The position numbers and the translations under genes are program-made. A DNA stretch of 64,000 bases from Lichenicoccus sp965277665 (GTDB lineage: Bacteria; Pseudomonadota; Alphaproteobacteria; Acetobacterales; Acetobacteraceae), in NCBI RefSeq assembly GCF_965277665.1, contig NZ_OZ255835.1, forward strand, positions 620,001-684,000, given 5' to 3'. Positions 17,988 to 26,067 of this stretch are shown piece after piece; position 1 is the stretch's first letter, and every line of letters starts with the position of its first letter. Under the pieces are notes generated by a model. The model made no database searches and had not been told where the DNA came from. It was given only the letters and a program-made list of their open reading frames with translations.

Positions 17988-18065
17988 GATTGCGGTGTTC
18001 CAGCCTCGTTGTGCGGGGCCTGAACGCCGCCACTCCCAGATCGGCTGCCTGAGCCGCGCATCTCA

Positions 18066-18095
18066 ATCCGATCAGCCGGTTCCGTCTGATCGGAT
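18066..18095. promoter_or_regulatory. 10-10-10 inverted repeat, candidate operator
   Basis: ATCCGATCAG (18066-18075) and CTGATCGGAT (18086-18095) form a perfect 10-bp inverted repeat with a 10-base spacer. It lies between the divergent flavin reductase and MFS genes, 47 bases before the MFS start. Half-site centres are 20 bases apart, about two helical turns, as expected for a dimeric regulator. No T-run follows, so a terminator is less likely. Confidence 0.45.
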
Positions 18096-18141
18096 GATGC
18101 TCTAAACTTGCGGCAACGAAAACAAGAGGGAGGGCGCCACC

Positions 18142-19500
18142 ATGGCCGGAACGGTGCAGGCAGCAGCACGGACACGCCAGCCGATGCGCACGCGCATGCC
18201 GGCGGCACGCTGGGTCATGGTCTGGCTGTGCTTCCTCGCCCTTGCGGTGAACTACACCGACCGCGCCAACCTCGCGGTCGCGGCCCCGAGCATCAAGCAG
18301 GCGCTCGGTGTCGACAACACCACGATGGGCCTGCTGCTCGGCTCGTTCTTCTGGACCTACGCGCTGATGCAGTTGCCGGCCGGCTGGCTGGTCGACCGCT
18401 ACGGCGCACGCCTGATGTTCCCGATCGCGGTGTGCTGGTGGTCGCTGTTCACCGCGCTCACCGCGGTCGCCAACTCGGCGGCCACCCTGTTCGGCTTCCG
18501 GCTGCTGCTCGGCGCCGGCGAGGCGGGTGGCTACCCGGCCTCGGCGCGCGTGGTCTCGCGCTGGTTCCCGCCGCACGAACGCGGGGTCGCGTCCTCGATC
18601 TTCGATTCCGGCTCGCGGGTCGGCAACCTGGCGGCGATCCCGCTCTGCGCCTGGCTGATCGGCTCGTTCGGCTGGCGCGCCTCGTTCGTGGTGACCGGGC
18701 TGCTCGGCTTCGTCTGGGCCGCCGCCTGGCTGCTGATCTACCGCAAGCCCGAGCAGCATCCGGACGTGACGCCGGAGGCGCTGCGCGAGATGGAAGAGAG
18801 CCGTGCGACGCCTGCGTCGAGCGAACAGACGGGCGACGAGCCGCCGATGCGCTGGATCTCGCTGTTTCGCTACCGCACCATCTGGGGGATGATGATCGGC
18901 TTCTTCTGCCTGAACTTCGTGATCTATTTCTTCATCACCTGGTTCCCGACCTACCTGATGACGACACGGCACTTCTCGCTCAGGCAGTTCGGCACGCTGG
19001 GGCTGATCCCCGGCCTGATCGCGGTGCCGGGCGGCTGGCTCGGCGGCTTCACCTCGGACTGGCTGTACCGGCGCGGCTGGAGCCTGACCGCGGCGCGCAA
19101 GACCTGCCTGGTCGGCGGCATGCTGCTCTCGTCGGTGATCACGCTGGCCGCCGTGGTGCCGGCAGCCTGGATGGCGCTGGTGCTGTTCGGGGTCGCGTAT
19201 GCCTCGCTCGCCTTCACGGCGGCCAGCATCTGGTCGCTGCCGGGGGACGTGGCACCGACGCGGTCGCAGGTGGCCTCGATCGGCGGCATCCAGAACTTCG
19301 CCTCCAACCTCGCGGGCGTGGTGACCACCAGCTTCACCGGGGTGATGCTCACCATCACGCATGGCTCGTTCGTGATCCCGCTCGCCACCGCCGGCGGACT
19401 GTGCCTGGTGGGGGCGGCCACCTACCTGTTCGTGGTCGGCCCGATCGCGCCGCTGCCCGTCATCAAGGCCCCTGGCCTGGTTGCGCAGTCCGGTAGGTAG
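18142..19500 (+). CDS. MFS transporter, anion:cation symporter type
   Basis: Twelve-helix major facilitator of the anion:cation symporter group (hexuronate, glucarate, phthalate, tartrate transporters); 452 residues. Family landmarks: NYTDRANLAVAAPSI in helix 1, WLVDRYGARLMFP between helices 2 and 3, GEAGGYPASARVVSRWFPPHERG around helix 4-5, and a central cytoplasmic loop near residues 210-250. The start ATG follows a purine-rich GAGGGAGG sequence. An organic acid is the likely substrate; which one cannot be read. A perfect palindrome lies upstream in the divergent region shared with the flavin reductase gene. Confidence 0.88.
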   Translation: MAGTVQAAARTRQPMRTRMPAARWVMVWLCFLALAVNYTDRANLAVAAPSIKQALGVDNTTMGLLLGSFFWTYALMQLPAGWLVDRYGARLMFPIAVCWWSLFTALTAVANSAATLFGFRLLLGAGEAGGYPASARVVSRWFPPHERGVASSIFDSGSRVGNLAAIPLCAWLIGSFGWRASFVVTGLLGFVWAAAWLLIYRKPEQHPDVTPEALREMEESRATPASSEQTGDEPPMRWISLFRYRTIWGMMIGFFCLNFVIYFFITWFPTYLMTTRHFSLRQFGTLGLIPGLIAVPGGWLGGFTSDWLYRRGWSLTAARKTCLVGGMLLSSVITLAAVVPAAWMALVLFGVAYASLAFTAASIWSLPGDVAPTRSQVASIGGIQNFASNLAGVVTTSFTGVMLTITHGSFVIPLATAGGLCLVGAATYLFVVGPIAPLPVIKAPGLVAQSGR

Positions 19501-19646
19501 TTTCCGAGGCTGCCGTCGACGATATCCTGCCGGTTACGGTCCGAGCCCGTGCCGCCGACCGCGCACTCCAGACAGGTTGGTCTGCCATATCACCGACCGC
19601 CACGCCCGGACTGCCCGAGCCCGACCCTCGATCGCGAGGAAGCGAC

Positions 19647-22526
19647 GTGGTCGATTGCGCGCGCGAGCCGATCCACGCGCCTGGCCATGTGCAGCCGCAC
19701 GGCGTGCTGGTGGCGACCTATCCGGGCAGCCGGCGCATCAGCCATGTCAGCGCCAATATCGACGCTTCGCTCGGCCTCGCCGCGGCGGCGGTGCTGGGTC
19801 GCGGGATCGACCAGCTCTTCGGTGCCGTCGCCGTCGCCGCCCTCGACCTGTCGCTCGGCAGCGAGACCTACGCCCCGTCGAACGTGCTGACCCTGACGCT
19901 GCCAATTCCCCGCCGACCGCGTCGCAAGATCGTGGCGCACCGGCACGCGGGCCGGCTGATCGTCGAGCTGGAGGATGCGCCGCTGGTCGACGATCATGGC
20001 GGCTCGCTGTCCCAGGCGTCGGCGATCATCGCCACGCTGCGACGCGCCGAGACGCTCGAGCAGCTCTGCGACAGCGCGGCGCGCCAGATCCGGCAGCTGG
20101 TCGGCTTCCACCGGGTTCTGGTGTACCGCTTCGACAGCGACGGCCATGGCACCGTGGTGGCCGAGGATCGCGCGCCGGGGCTCGGCAGCTACCTGCAACT
20201 GCGCTTCCCGGGCTCGGACATTCCGCCGCAGGCGAGGCGGCTCTCCCTGCTGCAGCGCGTGCGCGGCATCCCGGATGCGGGCTACCGGCCGGCGGTCCTG
20301 CTCGCGGCCGAAGGCGCCGAACCCGCCGATGCGCTGGACATGACCTTCTGCGCGCTGCGCGGTGTCGCCCGGGTGCATCTCGACTATCTGCGCCACATGG
20401 GCGTGAGTGCCACGCTGGCGATCTCGCTGCTGCGCGAGAACGTGCTGTGGGGCATGATCGTCTGCCAGCACCTGGCCCCGTTCGCGGTGGCCGCCGAGAT
20501 GCGCGGGCTGTGCGACGTGATCGGGCAGCTGATCTCGGTGCTGCTGCTGCGTGTGTCGGAAACCGAGGAACTCGCCGGCCGGCTGCGGCGCCACTACACG
20601 ATCGCCAGCCTGGGCCCCGATATCGAGGCGGTCGGCGGGGTGACGGAGGGGCTGCGGCATCGGTCGGCCGCGGTGCTCGACCTGATGCAGGCCACCGGCG
20701 CGCTGATCCGCTGCGGCGGCAGCACCAGCCTGATCGGCGAGACGCCGGACCTCGAGACCGCGGCTTCGATGCTGGGCGCGCTGCGGCGGCGGCATCAGGA
20801 GGACATCGTGGCCATCGACGATGCCGGCATCGCCGGCGGCCTCGCGGCGTCCTGCCCCGCCATCGCCAGCGGCATCCTGCTGATGCCGATGACCGACAGC
20901 CCCGAGGACGCCATCGCCTGGTTCCGGCCGGAGCGGGTGCGCTCGGTGCAGTGGGGCGGCGACCCGCGCGACCCGGCGACCCGGGACCCGCACGAGGCGC
21001 CGCTCCGCGACCCGCACGAGGCGCCGCTCCGCGACCCGCACGAGGCGCCGCTCCGCGACGACGGCACCACCGGCCCGCTATCGCCGGCCGCTTCCTTCGT
21101 GATCTGGCGCGAGCAGGTGATGGGCCGTAGCGATCCGTGGACCGCGATCGACCTGCAGGCGGCGCGCGACCTGCGCCGCACGGTCACCGGCGCGCTGCTG
21201 CGGCAGGCGGAAACGCGGCTCGCAAGGCTCTCCGCCTACGATCCGCTGACCGGGCTCGCCAACCGGCGCACCATAGAGGCGCATCTCGAGCGCTGGCGCG
21301 TGGAGGCGCTGCATCCGGTCGCTGCTCTGCTGTCTGTCGATATCGACCGCTTCAAGACGATCAACGACACGTTCGGCCATGCCGGCGGCGACGAGATTCT
21401 GATCCAGACGGCGGCGCGGCTGCGGCATGCCGCACCCGCCGGGAGCATCGTCGGGCGGCTCGGCGGCGACGAGTTCGTCATCCTGTGGGAGGGCGCGGGG
21501 CCGCAGGAGGCCGAGCGCCTGGCGCTGGCGCTGGTGCAGGAACTCGCGCAGCCGATCGTGCTGCAGGGCCAGGGACGGCATGTGAATACAAGCATCGGCG
21601 TCGCGAGTGCCGCGGCGGCTGGCCCCGACGTCCTGATGCGGCAGGCCGACGCGGCGATGTATGCGGCCAAGCGGGCAGGCGGCGGTCGGCCGGTGATGTT
21701 CCAGGCCGCCCTGCATGCCGCGGTGCTGACCAACATGCAGACCGAGCAGGACCTGTTCCGGGCGGTGGCGAGCAACGAGCTCGAGATCCATTACCAGCCG
21801 CAGGTGACGCTGCCCGACCGGCAGGTCTGCGGCTTCGAGGCCCTGCTGCGGTGGCGCCATCCCGACCGTGGCTGGGTGTCGCCCGACGAGTTCATCCCGC
21901 GCGCCGAGGAGGCCGGGCTGATCGCGCGGATCGGCGCCCGGGTACTGGCCGAGGCGATCCGCCAGATCGGCGTCTGGCGGCGGCTGCGGCCCGGGCTCAC
22001 GATCTCGATCAACGTGTCGGCCCGGCAACTGACCGAAGGCGCGCTGACGACGCTGCTGGCGGCCATACTGGCGGCAGAGGACGTTCCGGGCTGCGCGATC
22101 TGCATCGAGGTCACCGAGAGCGCCCTGATGCACGAGGCCTCGGTGCGCGAGCTGCAACTGCTGCGCGATCTCGGCGCGCGCGTGGCGGTCGATGATTTCG
22201 GCACCGGCTACTCTTCGCTGTCCTACCTGCAGAGCCTGCCCGTCGATACGGTCAAGATCGACCGCAGCTTCGTCGTCCCGCTCGGTTCGAGCGCCAGGGC
22301 CGACCGTTTCTTTTGCGCCATCGTGGCACTCGCGCAGACCATCGAGCTGCGCACCATCGCCGAGGGGTGCGAGACGCAGGCCCAGTGGCAGGTCATTGCC
22401 GAGGCCGGCTGCGACGCGGTGCAGGGCTGGCTGGTGGCGCACGCGATGGATGCGGCCACGATCGGCGTCCAGCTGGAACGCGCGCAGGGCTGGGCCGCCC
22501 GGCCGGCAAGCGAGCCGCGCGCCTGA
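19647..22526 (+). CDS. Bacteriophytochrome with GGDEF and EAL output domains
   Basis: Red/far-red photoreceptor joined to cyclic-di-GMP turnover domains, 959 residues, GTG start behind GAGGAAG. Cys4 in DCAREPIHAPGHVQPHG is where bacteriophytochromes attach biliverdin. PAS (to ~110), GAF (~125-310; FPGSDIPPQARR, HLDYLRHMGVSATL, GMIVCQH), a PHY region (~320-470), GGDEF (~525-690; RLGGDEFVIL intact) and EAL (~705-945; FEALLRWRHP, DDFGTGYSSL, EGCET intact) follow. The RxxD inhibitory site before GGDEF is absent. The PHY/GGDEF linker holds three 8-residue repeats (RDPHEAPL). No heme oxygenase gene is nearby. Both cyclase and phosphodiesterase motifs look functional, with light presumably setting the balance. 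Confidence 0.93.
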   Translation: MVDCAREPIHAPGHVQPHGVLVATYPGSRRISHVSANIDASLGLAAAAVLGRGIDQLFGAVAVAALDLSLGSETYAPSNVLTLTLPIPRRPRRKIVAHRHAGRLIVELEDAPLVDDHGGSLSQASAIIATLRRAETLEQLCDSAARQIRQLVGFHRVLVYRFDSDGHGTVVAEDRAPGLGSYLQLRFPGSDIPPQARRLSLLQRVRGIPDAGYRPAVLLAAEGAEPADALDMTFCALRGVARVHLDYLRHMGVSATLAISLLRENVLWGMIVCQHLAPFAVAAEMRGLCDVIGQLISVLLLRVSETEELAGRLRRHYTIASLGPDIEAVGGVTEGLRHRSAAVLDLMQATGALIRCGGSTSLIGETPDLETAASMLGALRRRHQEDIVAIDDAGIAGGLAASCPAIASGILLMPMTDSPEDAIAWFRPERVRSVQWGGDPRDPATRDPHEAPLRDPHEAPLRDPHEAPLRDDGTTGPLSPAASFVIWREQVMGRSDPWTAIDLQAARDLRRTVTGALLRQAETRLARLSAYDPLTGLANRRTIEAHLERWRVEALHPVAALLSVDIDRFKTINDTFGHAGGDEILIQTAARLRHAAPAGSIVGRLGGDEFVILWEGAGPQEAERLALALVQELAQPIVLQGQGRHVNTSIGVASAAAAGPDVLMRQADAAMYAAKRAGGGRPVMFQAALHAAVLTNMQTEQDLFRAVASNELEIHYQPQVTLPDRQVCGFEALLRWRHPDRGWVSPDEFIPRAEEAGLIARIGARVLAEAIRQIGVWRRLRPGLTISINVSARQLTEGALTTLLAAILAAEDVPGCAICIEVTESALMHEASVRELQLLRDLGARVAVDDFGTGYSSLSYLQSLPVDTVKIDRSFVVPLGSSARADRFFCAIVALAQTIELRTIAEGCETQAQWQVIAEAGCDAVQGWLVAHAMDAATIGVQLERAQGWAARPASEPRA
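20985..21056 (+). repeat. Three perfect 24-bp tandem repeats in phytochrome linker
   Basis: Three identical in-frame copies of a 24-bp unit (GACCCGCACGAGGCGCCGCT plus CCGC), encoding RDPHEAPL three times between the PHY-like region and the GGDEF domain. Perfect identity suggests recent expansion. Copy-number change would lengthen or shorten the sensor-output linker by eight residues at a time. Confidence 0.9.
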
Positions 22527-22581
22527 TCGGGGCTGCGCGAGCCCAGGCCCGACCCCGGCCCATACCGGCTTCCGGGTCGGC

Positions 22582-22968
22582 TCAGGCGAGCCAGGCCGCA
22601 AGCCGCGGCCGGACCCGGAGAAAGCGGAGATACAGCCGCTCCAGCACCGCCATCACATGGCGGTTGCGCGCCGCGAGCCCGAACGGCCGCAGCAGCGGGA
22701 TCTGTCGCCACATGGCGGCGAAGGCGGCGGCGCCGGAGAGCAGGTGGCCATCCTCCTCGGCATGGAAGCGCGCCAGCAGGGCGCCCCGGTCGAGCGGGCA
22801 GCCATCCGCGGCCGGCCCGAGGCCTGGTTGCGAGACGTCCCCGCCGCGCGGCGACACGTCACGAAACTCGATCGCCCGCGCGCGGTCGAGCCTGCGCATC
22901 AGCGCGACCTCGCGCCGGCAGAGCGGGCAGCCGCCATCGAACCAGACGATCACGGCGTGCGGCCGCAC
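22582..22968 (-). CDS. DCC-family thiol-disulfide oxidoreductase-like protein
   Basis: 128-residue DUF393/DCC-family protein. The defining N-terminal segment is FDGGCPLCRREVALMRRLD, with a CPLC redox motif in a thioredoxin-like fold, followed by FRDVSP and later GAAAFAAMWRQIP and LYLRFLRVRPRLA. The family is thought to act in thiol-disulfide exchange, but the exact role is not established. Its start lies three bases from the end of the SDR gene upstream on the same strand, so both are probably one transcript. Confidence 0.85.
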   Translation of the reverse strand: MRPHAVIVWFDGGCPLCRREVALMRRLDRARAIEFRDVSPRGGDVSQPGLGPAADGCPLDRGALLARFHAEEDGHLLSGAAAFAAMWRQIPLLRPFGLAARNRHVMAVLERLYLRFLRVRPRLAAWLA

Positions 22969-22971
22969 CTC

Positions 22972-23703
22972 TCAGATATCCTGGTTCTGGGGCAGGAGCA
23001 CGAGGTCGCGTATGGTCACGTGCCGCGGCCGGGTCAGCATGAAGATGACCGCGTCCGCGACATCCTCCGAGCGCAGGCCCTCGCGAGCGGCGACCTTGGC
23101 GTCGATGGCGTCCGCGTCGTGGTAGCCCCAGAGCTCGTTCAGCACGATGCCGGGTGCGATCGAGCCTACGCGTACGCCGCTGTCCGCGACCTGCCGGCGC
23201 ACGCCGTGCACGAAGGCCTGCACCGCATGCTTGCTGGCGCTGTAAACCGGCTCCGTGTGCAGCGCCTGGTGGCCGGAGATCGAGCTGGTCACCACGATGT
23301 CGCCGCGGCGCCGCTCGATCATGCCGGGCAGCACGGCGCGGACCGCGCGGAACACGCTGTTCACGTTCACCGACAGCATCTGGTCCCACCGGTCGGGGTC
23401 GGCCTCGACGGCGAGCCCCGGATAGAACAGCCCGGCATTGGCCAGCAGCACGTCGATGCGGCCGTAATGCGCCAGCGTCGCCGCGACCATGTGCTCGACA
23501 TCGGCCGGAACCGCGAGGTCGGCCTGCACCACCAGTCCGGCCGCGGCCCCGATCTCGGCCTGCAGCGCCTCGAGCCGCGTCAGCGACCGGGCGGAAAGTG
23601 CCACATGGGCGCCGAGCGAGGCGATCGAACGGGCCATGGCCCGGCCGATCCCCGAGCTTGCGCCGGTGACAAGGACGACCTTGCCGGCCAGTTCCTGGTT
23701 CAT
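22972..23703 (-). CDS. Short-chain dehydrogenase/reductase
   Basis: Classical SDR, 243 residues, Rossmann fold. The cofactor motif TGASSGIGRA is at residue 14, NAGLFYPG follows, and the catalytic Ser (VVTSSISG), Tyr and Lys (YSASKHA) are all present. The residue after the second beta strand is Arg (ALSARSLTR), which usually favours NADP(H). The C-terminal end (RDLVLLPQNQDI) resembles cytosolic SDRs of the clavaldehyde/serine dehydrogenase-like group. It is followed by the DCC-family gene. The substrate is unknown. Confidence 0.87.
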   Translation of the reverse strand: MNQELAGKVVLVTGASSGIGRAMARSIASLGAHVALSARSLTRLEALQAEIGAAAGLVVQADLAVPADVEHMVAATLAHYGRIDVLLANAGLFYPGLAVEADPDRWDQMLSVNVNSVFRAVRAVLPGMIERRRGDIVVTSSISGHQALHTEPVYSASKHAVQAFVHGVRRQVADSGVRVGSIAPGIVLNELWGYHDADAIDAKVAAREGLRSEDVADAVIFMLTRPRHVTIRDLVLLPQNQDI

Positions 23704-24153
23704 GCTGTCTTCCCGCGGGCCCCGCTCGCGCCAAAGGACGCGCGGCGGGCTGTGTGGATCAGTCTCGACCGGCCGCAGGCCGCGGTAAAGCGGGTTCGAG
23801 CATCATCGTGCGGCTCGGCCGGCGCCTGGTCAGCCGGCGGGGTGCGGACGCTGCCGACGCTGCCATATCGTTTCTTGCGCGCCCCCGCTTTCTCTTGCGC
23901 GCCCCCGCTTTCTCTTGCGCGCCCCCGCTTTCTCTTGCGCGCCCCCGCTTTCTCTTGCGCGTCTGGGTTTTCGCGCAGTCGGGCCGGTCCCGCTCGCGCC
24001 GAATTCTTGCGGCGTCCATCGATGACCTGATCATCATGCTTGACATTAACTGAAAGCCTGGGCTCAAATATTGAGCCACCGATATATTTCGCGAAACGAC
24101 TGACGTCTCTCACTAAATCGAGATGATTTTCGGAACGCAACCCGGGTCGCCTG
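23704..24153. other. Intergenic region with a minisatellite
   Basis: 450 bases between the divergent SDR and PAS-GGDEF-EAL genes. It holds four perfect 20-bp repeats (23881-23960) and then an A/T-richer stretch (about 24030-24120) likely to carry the promoter of the GGDEF-EAL gene. The open frames across it are products of the repeats and have no protein-like composition. Confidence 0.6.
23881..23960 (+). repeat. Four perfect 20-bp tandem repeats
   Basis: GCCCCCGCTTTCTCTTGCGC is present four times without a mismatch, with the last ten bases of the unit also directly before the array. It lies about 195 bases upstream of the PAS-GGDEF-EAL start. The 20-bp period is about two helical turns, which would put any bound protein on one face of the DNA. 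No spacers are present, so it is not a CRISPR array. Confidence 0.92.
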
Positions 24154-26016
24154 ATGACATCCCTAGTGGCGCTATCAGCAATCTCCGTGCTTCACGCCGA
24201 ACCGGTCCCGCCCGAGTGGCAGTCCGGCGCCGGACGGGCTGCCTCGCCGCGGGATCCGCGCGACATGGCGCTCGATCATATCCGGCTGGGCCTGTGCGTC
24301 TTCGACGGGGAGCACCGACTGGCCATGTTCAACCGGCAATTCATCACGCTGTATGAGCTGCAGGATAGCGGGCTGCGGACCGGCATGACGGTCCGCGAGA
24401 TCGTGGATCTGCGCTGTGTCGCCGGCACCGGGACGACCATGGCCGCCGAGCCATACGCCTGCTGGCTCGAGCAGATCGGCAGCGCGCGGCAGGCCTCGGA
24501 CACCGAGGTGACGCTGAGCAACGGCCGCGTGCATGTCATCCATAACGAGCCGACCAGCGACGGCGGCTGGGTGGCAACCGTCGAGGACATCACCGAGCGC
24601 TGCTGGGCCGAGGCCCGTGTACGCCACATGGCGCACCACGACGCGCTCACCGGCCTGCCGAACCGCAACCTGTTCAGCGAGCGGCTGGAGCGCGCGCTGG
24701 CACATCTGCACGACCGCGCTTGCGCTCCGGCCGATCCCGGCGCGGTCTCCGACGAGCGCGCGCCGGCGGAGCCGCAGGACGAGCCGCTGGTCGCGGTGAT
24801 GTTCCTCGATCTCGACGGCTTCAAGGCGGTCAACGACACGCTGGGCCATGCCGGCGGCGACGAGATCCTGCGGCAGGTGGCACGCCGGATCGCGCACTGC
24901 GTCCGCGGCCAGGACATTGTGGCCCGGCTCGGCGGAGACGAGTTCGCCATCCTGCTCGAAGGCCTGCGTTCGCCCGGGCAGGCCTCCGATGTCGCGCGCC
25001 GGGTCATCGACATCGTCTCAGAGCCGATCATGCTGGAGGCCAGCCAGACCGGCGTCGGTGTCAGCGTCGGCATCACGCTCTGTGCATGCGAGGATGCCGA
25101 AGAAGAGCCGGCCTTGCTGCTGCGGCAGGCGGACGTGGCGCTGTACCAGGCCAAGAGCGAGGGCCAGGGCACCTACCGGTTCTTCCAGGAGGGCATGCAT
25201 GCGGCCCTGCACCGTCACCACGAGGCGGAGTGCGCACTGCGCCGGGCGCTGGCCAACGACGATTTCGAGCTGCATTTCCAGTCGATCGTGGCCCTGGACC
25301 GGCATCGCATCGTCGGCGCCGAGGCGCTGCTGCGCTGGCGCCATCCTGAACGTGGCCTGCTGCCGCCGGCGGAATTCGTGGCACTCGCGGAAAGCGCCGG
25401 CCTGATCGGCGAGATCGGCGCCTGGGTGCTGCGCACCGGCTGTGCGGCGGCGGCGCGCTGGCCGGGACTGTGCCTCGCGGTCAACCTCTCGCCGGTGCAG
25501 GTGCGCCAGCCCGGCCTCGTTGAGCAGGTGACCGCGGTGCTGGCGGCCACCGGCCTGCCGCCGCACCGGCTGGAACTGGAGATCACCGAAGGGCTGCTGC
25601 TGCATGACAGCGCCGGGACGCTGTCGACGCTGTCTCGTCTGCGTGCGCTGGGCGTCGGCATCGTGCTCGACGATTTCGGGACCGGCTATTCCAGCCTGAG
25701 CTACCTGCGACGATTTCCGTTCAGCAAGATCAAGGTGGATCGCAGCTTCGTTGCCAACATGTCGGCCGATGTCGGGGCAACCGCGATCGTGGAGGCGGTG
25801 GCGACACTCGGCCAGCGTCTCAACATGCTGGTCTGTGCCGAGGGCATCGAGACCGAGGCGCAGGTGGCCATGCTGCGCGCGATGGGCTGTGACGAGGGGC
25901 AGGGCTACCTGTTCGGGCGTCCCCGCGCCGCGGAGGCTTTCGAGGGGTTGCTGGCATCGGCCCGCACCATAGCCGGAAGCGGCGCTTCTCAACGAGTGCC
26001 GCAATCTCAAGAGTAA
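24154..26016 (+). CDS. PAS-GGDEF-EAL cyclic-di-GMP signalling protein
   Basis: 620 residues, no membrane helices, so cytosolic. A PAS-type sensor occupies about residues 35-150 (LDHIRLGLCVFDGEHRLAMFN). The GGDEF domain (about 165-345) has an intact RLGGDEFAIL motif and a complete RxxD inhibitory site (RGQD) five residues before it. The EAL domain (about 355-605) keeps AEALLRWRHP, LEITEG, DDFGTGYSSL and AEGIET. Both activities are therefore possible, with product inhibition of the cyclase. It lies between the phytochrome and a histidine kinase in a signalling block, downstream of a 20-bp tandem repeat array. Confidence 0.92.
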   Translation: MTSLVALSAISVLHAEPVPPEWQSGAGRAASPRDPRDMALDHIRLGLCVFDGEHRLAMFNRQFITLYELQDSGLRTGMTVREIVDLRCVAGTGTTMAAEPYACWLEQIGSARQASDTEVTLSNGRVHVIHNEPTSDGGWVATVEDITERCWAEARVRHMAHHDALTGLPNRNLFSERLERALAHLHDRACAPADPGAVSDERAPAEPQDEPLVAVMFLDLDGFKAVNDTLGHAGGDEILRQVARRIAHCVRGQDIVARLGGDEFAILLEGLRSPGQASDVARRVIDIVSEPIMLEASQTGVGVSVGITLCACEDAEEEPALLLRQADVALYQAKSEGQGTYRFFQEGMHAALHRHHEAECALRRALANDDFELHFQSIVALDRHRIVGAEALLRWRHPERGLLPPAEFVALAESAGLIGEIGAWVLRTGCAAAARWPGLCLAVNLSPVQVRQPGLVEQVTAVLAATGLPPHRLELEITEGLLLHDSAGTLSTLSRLRALGVGIVLDDFGTGYSSLSYLRRFPFSKIKVDRSFVANMSADVGATAIVEAVATLGQRLNMLVCAEGIETEAQVAMLRAMGCDEGQGYLFGRPRAAEAFEGLLASARTIAGSGASQRVPQSQE

Positions 26017-26067
26017 CCCTGGCCCTCAGGATCGGTTCGCAGTATCATTTCGCGGCATCCGATCGGA

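Noticed and set aside
23881..23960. CRISPR array
   Set aside because: Repeats are contiguous 20-bp units with no spacers, no leader and no cas genes.
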